DNA from: Bacillota bacterium
GTDB taxonomy: Bacteria > Bacillota > Clostridia > Lachnospirales > Anaerotignaceae
Direction: 5' to 3'
Assembly (NCBI GenBank): GCA_017547125.1
Contig: JAFYQL010000012.1
Location: forward strand, 1-11,253
Length of the DNA: 11,253 bases
Part shown: positions 6,519 to 11,253 of the stretch, piece after piece
Layout of the letters: each line of letters starts with the position of its first letter
Numbering within the stretch: position 1 is the stretch's first letter
Made by a program: the position numbers and the translations under genes
The notes under the pieces: generated by a model
Told to the model about the DNA's origin: nothing
The model's database searches: none
The model's input: the letters and a program-made list of their open reading frames with translations, nothing else

Positions 6519-8071
6519 GTATTTTAAATGTAGTTAAACTCAGCCATGGTTTTGGCGACAGAGCAATTTTTACAGATGTTTCTTTCCGTCTTTTAAAAGG
6601 TGAACACGTAGGTTTTGTTGGCGCCAACGGCGAAGGAAAATCAACATTTATGAATATTATCACAGGCAGTCTTATGCCTGATGAAGGTAAAATTGAATGG
6701 TCAAAAAATGTGCGTGTAGGCTATCTTGACCAGCACACTGTGCTTGAAAAGGGACAGACAATTAGAGACGTGCTTCAGTCAGCATTTGCTTATCTTTTTG
6801 ATATGGAAGCACAGATGAATCAGTACTATGCTGAAATGGCTGACGCAGATGATGAAAAAATGGCATTTCTTATGGAAGAAACAGGTGCTATTCAGGAACT
6901 TCTTGATCACCATGATTTTTATATAATTGACTCAAAGGTAGATGAAATTGGCCGTGCACTTGGTCTTGATGATATCGGTTTTGACAGAGATGTAACTGAA
7001 CTTTCAGGCGGTCAGAGAACAAAGGTACTTATGGGCAAGCTTCTTCTTGAAAAACCTGATATTCTCCTTCTCGACGAACCTACAAACTACCTTGATGAAA
7101 GCCATATCGAATGGCTCAAGAGATATCTTATTGATTATGAAAATGCTTTCATTCTCATTTCACACGATATTCCTTTCCTTAACAGCGTAGTAAACCTTAT
7201 TTATCACGTAGAAAATTCAAATATCGACAGATATGTAGGCAACTACGAAAAATTCCAGGAAGTTTATGCAATGAAGAAGAGTCAGCTTGAGGCTGCATAC
7301 AGAAAGCAGCAGCAGGAAATTGAAGACCTTAAGGACTTTGTTGCAAGAAATAAAGCAAGAGTTTCAACAAGAAATATGGCAATGAGCCGTCAGAAGAAAC
7401 TTGATAAAATGGAAGTTATTGAACTTGCCAAGGAAAAACCAAAGCCAGAATTCAACTTTAAAGAAGCAAGGGCTGCAGGCAGATATATTTTCCAGACAGA
7501 AGACCTTGTTATCGGTTATGACAAGCCTCTTTCAAGACCACTTACACTTTCTATGGAAAGAGGTCAGAAAATTGCCCTTGTTGGTGCCAACGGTATCGGT
7601 AAAACAACACTTTTAAGAAGTATAATCGGCGAAATTCCTGCATTAAGTGGTAAAACAACACTTGGCGATTATCTTTACACAGGATATTTTGAACAGGAAA
7701 AGAAATATACTGAAAACGTTACTTGTATTGACGAAATCTGGAAGGAATTCCCTTCATATACTCAATATGAAGTAAGAAGTGCCCTTGCAAAGTGCGGTCT
7801 TACTACAAAGCATATCGAAAGTATGGTTAAGGTATTAAGCGGCGGCGAGCAGGCAAAGGTACGTCTTTGTAAACTTATAAATAACGAAACAAACGTACTT
7901 CTTCTTGACGAACCTACAAACCACCTTGACGTAGATGCAAAGGATGAACTTAAGAGAGCACTTAAGGCATACAAAGGCAGTATTCTTCTTATCTGCCACG
8001 AACCTGAATTCTACAGAGATGTGGTAACAGACGTATGGAACTGTGAAGATTGGACAACAGTAAAACTTTAA
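6515..8071 (+). CDS. ABC-F family ATPase, YkpA/YbiT-like translation factor
   Basis: Soluble protein with two ABC cassettes and no membrane segment, 518 residues. Cassette 1 has Walker A GANGEGKST (37-44 region), signature LSGGQ (163-167) and Walker B LLLDEP (184-189). Cassette 2 has GANGIGKTT (357-365), LSGGE (441-445) and LLLDEPTNHLD (462-472). The charged linker of about 230-325 (ending near MSRQKKLDKME) is the tRNA-interaction segment that defines ABC-F proteins, which act on the ribosome's exit site and, in some members, help stalled or antibiotic-bound ribosomes. The overall shape and DVWN..DW tail resemble the housekeeping YkpA/YbiT branch rather than the resistance branches, so antibiotic protection should not be assumed. 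The second H-switch reads ICHEPEF (493-499) instead of the usual SHD. AGGAG (6503-6507) precedes the ATG, which overlaps the HAD gene stop as ATGA. Confidence 0.88.
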   Translation: MSILNVVKLSHGFGDRAIFTDVSFRLLKGEHVGFVGANGEGKSTFMNIITGSLMPDEGKIEWSKNVRVGYLDQHTVLEKGQTIRDVLQSAFAYLFDMEAQMNQYYAEMADADDEKMAFLMEETGAIQELLDHHDFYIIDSKVDEIGRALGLDDIGFDRDVTELSGGQRTKVLMGKLLLEKPDILLLDEPTNYLDESHIEWLKRYLIDYENAFILISHDIPFLNSVVNLIYHVENSNIDRYVGNYEKFQEVYAMKKSQLEAAYRKQQQEIEDLKDFVARNKARVSTRNMAMSRQKKLDKMEVIELAKEKPKPEFNFKEARAAGRYIFQTEDLVIGYDKPLSRPLTLSMERGQKIALVGANGIGKTTLLRSIIGEIPALSGKTTLGDYLYTGYFEQEKKYTENVTCIDEIWKEFPSYTQYEVRSALAKCGLTTKHIESMVKVLSGGEQAKVRLCKLINNETNVLLLDEPTNHLDVDAKDELKRALKAYKGSILLICHEPEFYRDVVTDVWNCEDWTTVKL

Positions 8072-8088
8072 TTGAATAATTAAGGAAT

Positions 8089-8142
8089 AAACACCTTCAT
8101 TTGTACATAGTATATATACAGTACATACGGAGGTGTTTTTTT
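8089..8142 (+). terminator. Long hairpin and T run that also carries the Shine-Dalgarno of the next gene
   Basis: Arms AAACACCT (8089-8096) and AGGTGTTT (8131-8138), extendable by a G-T and a C-G pair, enclose inner repeats TGTAC (8102-8106)/GTACA (8121-8125) and the palindrome GTATATATAC (8110-8119). A T7 run (8136-8142) follows, as in an intrinsic terminator for the ABC-F transcript. The 3' arm contains CGGAGGTG (8128-8135), which is also an ideal Shine-Dalgarno for the ATG at 8143, so the fold would both end transcription and mask that site. Confidence 0.6.
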
Positions 8143-8367
8143 ATGGAAAAATTGAAGAAAAAATCTGATTATAGCAAAGAAATAATAGAAATGATAGAAA
8201 TTATATAAGAAGAAATAAAAGATGTGAAAAATATGATGAATATGCTGACGGATGAGTGTTTGCTTGATAGCTGTATTTATAGGCTAAAGGCACTTGAAAG
8301 ACAGTACCAGTATTTTATTATTGAAGCAAAAGAAAAAGGCATTGTTGGATTTGAAAAAATAAGTTAG
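8143..8367 (+). pseudogene. DUF2508 (YaaL-like) small protein gene interrupted by one in-frame TAA
   Basis: From ATG 8143 the frame reads 21 codons ending EIIEMIEII, then TAA at 8206-8208. It continues in the same frame for 52 more codons (EEIKDVKNMMNM, CLLDSCIYRLKALERQYQYF, IIEAKEKGIVGFEKIS) to TAG at 8365-8367. Bridging the stop gives a continuous protein of 74 residues, the size of YaaL. The I/YxLKALxxQYxxxxxEAKEKG pattern is the DUF2508 core, and the position directly upstream of bofA is the conserved one in Firmicutes. The function of the family is not established. One base change (for example AAA, GAA or CAA to TAA) explains the break. The second part might be re-initiated at GTG 8224 or ATG 8233, but no good Shine-Dalgarno is seen there. 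It could also be a sequencing error. Confidence 0.7.
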
Positions 8368-8390
8368 AAAAATACTTTCGGGGGGATTTT

Positions 8391-8648
8391 ATGGATACTG
8401 AAAAAATATATGCTTTAATTTCTGTTATTGCTTTTATAGTCGTGTTTATTTCTTTTATAAAGCCTGTAAAAAGCATTATAAAGTTTGTTTTTAACAGTGT
8501 TATGGGTATTGGTGCTATTCTTGTTTCAAATTTTCTGCTTGAAGGTATAGGAATAAGCCTTGGAGTAAATATACTTAATGCATCAGTAATTGGAATACTG
8601 GGTCTTCCTGGCCTGGCGGCGCTGATACTTATAAATAAAATACTTTAG
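8391..8648 (+). CDS. bofA: BofA family pro-sigma-K processing inhibitor-like membrane protein
   Basis: An 85-residue integral membrane protein with two long hydrophobic stretches (about 9-30 and 33-55) and the C-terminal signature NILNASVIGILGLPGLAALIL characteristic of the BofA family. In Bacillus subtilis, BofA sits in the outer forespore membrane and holds back the SpoIVFB protease that activates sigma K. Many Clostridia keep the gene even where sigma-K control differs, so the exact role here is inferred. The run of six G (8380-8385) before the ATG provides the ribosome-binding site. It follows the broken DUF2508 frame by 23 bases, the usual neighbour. Its stop codon overlaps the first unit of a palindromic repeat array. 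Confidence 0.85.
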   Translation: MDTEKIYALISVIAFIVVFISFIKPVKSIIKFVFNSVMGIGAILVSNFLLEGIGISLGVNILNASVIGILGLPGLAALILINKIL

Positions 8649-8763
8649 GAGAAAATTTATTTTCGACAACCGATGCGAAGCGAGGAAAAAGGAGAAAGTT
8701 TTACTTTCAACAACCGAATATGAGAAATCTGCAGATTTCGAAACCCGAAGCAAAAGCGAGGGC
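8648..8763. repeat. Three variants of a hairpin-plus-tail palindromic repeat
   Basis: Each unit begins GGAGAAA or TGAGAAA, forms a small hairpin ending in TTTC, and continues with a tail of the form (A/G)A(C/A)AACCGA or GAAACCCGA plus AGCGAGG-like sequence. Hairpins: GAAAAT/ATTTTC (8651-8664), GAAAGT/ACTTTC (8694-8708) and the perfect 16-base palindrome GAAATCTGCAGATTTC (8724-8739). Tails: 8665-8685 (with GATGCGAAGCGAGG), 8709-8721 (shortened) and 8740-8763 (with CCCGAAGCAAAAGCGAGGGC). Stem bases differ between units but pairing is kept. It lies between bofA and the terminator of the convergent operon. No coding role is seen. Confidence 0.65.
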
Positions 8764-8779
8764 ATAAAAAGTGAGAAAT

Positions 8780-8819
8780 AAAAAAGGAAGCCCTGTACGG
8801 TTAAGTACAGGGCTCCTTT
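8780..8819 (-). terminator. Terminator of the 2-oxoacid oxidoreductase operon
   Basis: GCCCTGTAC (8790-8798) pairs with GTACAGGGC (8805-8813) around a 6-base loop. The stem continues through GGA/TCC with one bulged A and AAA/TTT to 8783-8819. On the minus strand it is followed by a T6 tract (complement of 8780-8785), the classic intrinsic terminator form. The plus-strand reading has only TTT, so it is strongest for the minus-strand operon that ends at 8855. Confidence 0.85.
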
Positions 8820-8854
8820 AAGTAGGATGGGGAAAACAATAAATATTTTAAAAA

Positions 8855-9376
8855 TTATTTGAAATTGTAACCTGCTTCAAGAGCTTTTATGTTGGCTTCA
8901 ACAAGTTCAGGTTTCATTTTCATTGCAATTACATCTTTTGCATCTTCAAGTGTAAGGATGTCAAGTGTTTTGATAACTGCACCAAGAGCAACCATGTTTG
9001 CTGATTTTGCTGTAGCAACTTCAGTAGCGATTTCTGTGAAAGGAATTTCAACTACGTTGATGTCTGTTCTTGTTGCTTTTGTGTCTATCATTGAGCTGTT
9101 GATGATAAGTGTGCCACCTTCTTTAACCTTGTTTTCGTAGTCTTTAAGTGACTTTTCATCCATAACAAGAATTGTGTCAGCCTTTGAAATAATCATAGAG
9201 CCCATTTCTTCTGAAATAACTACCTGGCAGCTTGCACGTCCGCCTCTTTTTTCCTGACCGTATGTAGGAGAAAGAGTTACATTATATCCTTTTTTTGCAG
9301 CAGCAGTACATGCCATTTTTCCCATAAGGATTGTACCCTGTCCGCCAATACCTGAAAAAATAAGTTCGCTTTTCAT
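8855..9376 (-). CDS. 2-oxoacid:ferredoxin oxidoreductase, gamma subunit
   Basis: A 173-residue gamma-type subunit of the pyruvate/2-oxoacid:ferredoxin oxidoreductase superfamily, which binds the CoA/acyl-transfer side of the complex. The N-terminal GIGGQG (9-14) with TILMGK, then TYGQEKRGG (38-46), the S(K/E)ADTILVMD block and NMVALGA (127-133) are the family signatures. Length is normal for the stand-alone gamma subunit. The start ATG at 9376 is two bases after the beta stop, and an AGGAGG within the last beta codons supplies the ribosome-binding site. It is the last gene of the operon, followed by the terminator at 8780-8819. Substrate specificity cannot be judged from this subunit. Confidence 0.9.
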   Translation of the reverse strand: MKSELIFSGIGGQGTILMGKMACTAAAKKGYNVTLSPTYGQEKRGGRASCQVVISEEMGSMIISKADTILVMDEKSLKDYENKVKEGGTLIINSSMIDTKATRTDINVVEIPFTEIATEVATAKSANMVALGAVIKTLDILTLEDAKDVIAMKMKPELVEANIKALEAGYNFK

Positions 9377-9378
9377 AA

Positions 9379-10128
9379 TTATTTTTCCTCCTGTCCGCAG
9401 TCTTTGAATAATCCAAGTGGGTACTGTTTAACAACTTCTTCGCCAAGCCATTTGATAGCCTGAGTTGGTTTCATTTTCCAGCCAGTTGGACATGGGGAAA
9501 GAATTTCTACAAAGCTGAGACCTTTGCCTTCCATCTGATATTTGAAAGCTTTTTTGATAGCTTCTTTTGTCTTTCTGATGTTAGCAGGTGAGTTAACAGC
9601 AACTCTTTCGCTGTAGTAGCAGCCCTGAAGACCTGACATAATTTCTGCCATATTAACAGGGTTACCTGAGTTGTCTTCTTTTCTGCCGTATGGAGATGTT
9701 GTTGAATACTGGTCCATAAGTGTTGTTGGAGCCATCTGACCGCCAGTCATACCGTAAATTGAGTTGTTTACGAAGATAACTGTAAATTTTTCGCCTCTGA
9801 TACCGGCATGCATAATTTCTGCCATACCTTCTGATACCATATCGCCGTCACCCTGGTATACAATAACAAGGTCATCAGGACATGATCTCTTAACACCTGT
9901 ACCCATAGCAGGAGCTCTGCCGTGAAGGGCGCAGATTGAGTCTACTTTAAAATATTTGTCAGCATAAACGCTGCAGCCGATTGGCCAGATAATAACTGTC
10001 TGTTCTGTAAGTTTTTCTTCTTCAATAATTTCACCGATAAGTCTGTTGATAATACCGTGACCACAGCCACCGCAGTATTTCATGTATGCATCTGTGAAAA
10101 CTTCAGGTCTTTTATATACTATACTCAT
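9379..10128 (-). CDS. 2-oxoacid:ferredoxin oxidoreductase, beta (thiamine-diphosphate) subunit
   Basis: Catalytic subunit carrying thiamine diphosphate and probably a 4Fe-4S cluster, 249 residues. Cluster-type cysteines appear at 19 and 22 (YCGGCGHG), 52 (IGCS) and 213 (SPCPTGW). The thiamine motif GDGD (93-96) runs on to NNSIYGMTGGQ (121-131). I chose the ATG at 10128 because GGGAGGTG lies 6 bases upstream and the protein then begins MSIVYKRPEVF as relatives do. A longer frame from TTG at 10182 would overlap the alpha gene by 38 bases and adds residues with no family likeness. The alpha stop is 16 bases upstream. The complex oxidatively decarboxylates a 2-oxoacid to acyl-CoA while reducing ferredoxin. 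Confidence 0.92.
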   Translation of the reverse strand: MSIVYKRPEVFTDAYMKYCGGCGHGIINRLIGEIIEEEKLTEQTVIIWPIGCSVYADKYFKVDSICALHGRAPAMGTGVKRSCPDDLVIVYQGDGDMVSEGMAEIMHAGIRGEKFTVIFVNNSIYGMTGGQMAPTTLMDQYSTTSPYGRKEDNSGNPVNMAEIMSGLQGCYYSERVAVNSPANIRKTKEAIKKAFKYQMEGKGLSFVEILSPCPTGWKMKPTQAIKWLGEEVVKQYPLGLFKDCGQEEK

Positions 10129-10144
10129 GTCTGTCACCTCCCGA

Positions 10145-11197
10145 TTATTTGTAAATCTCGCATAATTTTTCGTATAATTCAACTGGTGATGGTGTGTTGC
10201 CGCCCATTCTGCCGTAGAATTCTACTCTTCTCTTGTCATTAACAGCAAGTTTAACGTCTGCTACCATCTGACCTGCATTAAGCTCTGTTACGAAGAACTT
10301 TGTATCTGTGTTTTCGTATTTTTCAAATGCTTTTTCAGGGAATGGCCAGAGAGTGATAGGTCTGATAAGACCAACCTTCATGCCGTTTTCTCTTGCAAGC
10401 TTAACTGTATCGAGACAAACTCTTGAAAGTGAACCGAAAGCAACCATAATGATGTCAGCATCTTCTGTGTTGATTTCTTCCCATCTCTGTTCGTTTTCTT
10501 TTATTTTGTTGAACTTAGCCTGAAGGTCAAGGTTGAACTGTTCCCACTGGTCAGGACCGTCACCGCAAGTTGTAAGGTCGTTGTGGTAACCTCTGCCGTT
10601 GATACCGTCGCAAGCCCATTCAAATCTGTCTGGGTGTGGAATTCTTTCAGGAAGTTCTACGTTTTCCATCATTTTGGCAATAGTACCGTCACTTGCAACA
10701 ACTACAGGGTTTCTGTATTTTTCAGCAAGCTCAAATGAAAGAGGAGCAAAGTCAGCATATTCCTGAACTGAATAAGGAGCAAGTACGATAGTGTTGTAGT
10801 CGCCGTGACCGCCGCCTTTTGTAAGCTGGTTATAGTCGCCCTGTGCACCGAGGATTTCGCCGTCAGCAGGACCCGGTCTCATACAGTCAACGATAACGCC
10901 TGGAAGACCTGCAGCAGCCATGTAGCTCATAGCTTCGCAGCCAAGTGAAAAGCCAGGACCAGCAGTAGCTGTCATACCTCTTTTGCCTGCAGCAGCAACA
11001 CCTGCTACCATGTTGAATGCTGAAACTTCTGTTTCTGCCTGAACAAATACAAGATCTTCTGTAGGTGCTTTTCTTGAATAGTATTCAGGAATTTCTGTTG
11101 ATGGTGTTATAGGATAACCGAAGAAATATCTGCAGCCTGAACGGATAGCAGCTTCCGCAAAGGCTTCATTTCCCTGCATAAATACTTTATCGCCCAT
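10145..11197 (-). CDS. 2-oxoacid:ferredoxin oxidoreductase, alpha subunit (VorB/KorA-like)
   Basis: A 350-residue alpha subunit holding domain I and the transketolase-C-like domain. Landmarks: FMQGNEAFAEAAIRSGCRYF, YPITPSTEI (28-36), FVQAETEVSA (51-60), TATAGPGFSLG (76-86), DCMRPGPADG and TLWPFPEKA near 282-290. The C-terminal GRMGGNTPSPVE is typical of VorB (2-oxoisovalerate) annotations, although KorA (2-oxoglutarate) proteins are close relatives. I therefore call it VorB-like but leave the substrate open. The ATG at 11197 follows AAGGAGG, which overlaps the stop of the ferredoxin gene. It is a separate-subunit enzyme, unlike the large one-chain pyruvate enzyme common in Clostridia, which suggests a role with branched-chain or other 2-oxoacids. 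Confidence 0.9.
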   Translation of the reverse strand: MGDKVFMQGNEAFAEAAIRSGCRYFFGYPITPSTEIPEYYSRKAPTEDLVFVQAETEVSAFNMVAGVAAAGKRGMTATAGPGFSLGCEAMSYMAAAGLPGVIVDCMRPGPADGEILGAQGDYNQLTKGGGHGDYNTIVLAPYSVQEYADFAPLSFELAEKYRNPVVVASDGTIAKMMENVELPERIPHPDRFEWACDGINGRGYHNDLTTCGDGPDQWEQFNLDLQAKFNKIKENEQRWEEINTEDADIIMVAFGSLSRVCLDTVKLARENGMKVGLIRPITLWPFPEKAFEKYENTDTKFFVTELNAGQMVADVKLAVNDKRRVEFYGRMGGNTPSPVELYEKLCEIYK

Positions 11198-11210
11198 TGT
11201 TTAATCCTCC

Positions 11211-11253
11211 TTAGATATCTTTTTCAACTGTAATTGCGCCTTCAGGACATACT
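11211..11253 (-). CDS. Ferredoxin-like delta subunit, C-terminal fragment (runs off the right edge)
   Basis: The last 13 codons and TAA of a minus-strand gene read VCPEGAITVEKDI. A Cys-Pro-Glu-Gly-Ala-Ile sequence near the C-terminus is the end of a bacterial 2[4Fe-4S] ferredoxin domain, where this Cys ligates the cluster. Its place directly before the alpha gene, with the alpha ribosome-binding site overlapping its stop, makes it the delta (KorD/VorD-type) electron-accepting subunit of the same complex. Confidence 0.75.
   Translation of the reverse strand, partial: VCPEGAITVEKDI

Noticed and set aside
6515..8071. Antibiotic-resistance ABC-F (Vga/Lsa/OptrA type)
   Set aside because: Linker and tail resemble the housekeeping YkpA/YbiT branch, and there is no resistance-gene context.
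8648..8763. CRISPR array
   Set aside because: Only three degenerate units with variable length, no spacers of constant size and no cas genes nearby.
10129..10182. Upstream extension of the beta subunit to a TTG start at 10182
   Set aside because: It overlaps the end of the alpha gene, has no family likeness, and the ATG at 10128 has a strong Shine-Dalgarno 6 bases upstream.

Overview
The window looks like a piece of a low-GC, spore-forming anaerobic Clostridia chromosome, most likely Lachnospirales-like. The clues are AT-rich intergenic DNA, strong AGGAGG ribosome-binding sites, a BofA-family (pro-sigma-K processing inhibitor) gene, a ferredoxin-dependent 2-oxoacid oxidoreductase operon, and an XRE-cupin/potABCD polyamine operon. 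The placement rests on gene content and families, not on a database match.

Layout. (1) 1-149, minus: N-terminal end of an EamA/DMT-type membrane transporter that runs off the left edge. (2) 150-631: a 482-base gene-poor stretch. It holds a minus-strand promoter with a palindrome over its -35, a very short leader ending in an intrinsic terminator, a nested 66-base inverted repeat, an unexplained plus-strand terminator and the bidirectional terminator of the pot operon. (3) 632-5448, minus: a five-gene operon, XRE-cupin regulator > potA > potB > potC > potD, with every junction overlapping or nearly so. (4) 5449-5681: divergent control region. The pot promoter sits between two copies of an exact 15-base inverted repeat, and a separate promoter faces the plus-strand genes. 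(5) 5682-8071, plus: a Cof-type HAD phosphatase gene translationally coupled to an ABC-F ATPase gene. (6) 8072-8648, plus: a hairpin/terminator that contains the Shine-Dalgarno of a DUF2508 (YaaL-like) reading frame, which is broken by one in-frame TAA, followed by bofA. (7) 8648-8763: three variants of a hairpin-plus-tail palindromic repeat. (8) 8783-11253, minus: the gamma, beta and alpha subunits and the last codons of the ferredoxin-like subunit of a 2-oxoacid:ferredoxin oxidoreductase, with its terminator.

How the genes work together. The pot operon should make a lipoprotein-dependent spermidine/putrescine importer (PotD binding lipoprotein, PotB/PotC permeases, PotA ATPase) under a co-transcribed cupin regulator that probably senses a polyamine or related ligand. 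The 2-oxoacid oxidoreductase operon couples oxidative decarboxylation of a 2-oxoacid to ferredoxin reduction and acyl-CoA formation. DUF2508 and bofA are a conserved Firmicutes pair tied to the recR/sporulation neighbourhood.

The most unusual item is PotA. Its C-terminal TOBE region is split by an insertion of about 176 residues made of two diverged tandem repeats that resemble the Ig-like beta-sandwich repeats of Gram-positive surface proteins. That is a surprising domain for a cytoplasmic ABC ATPase.
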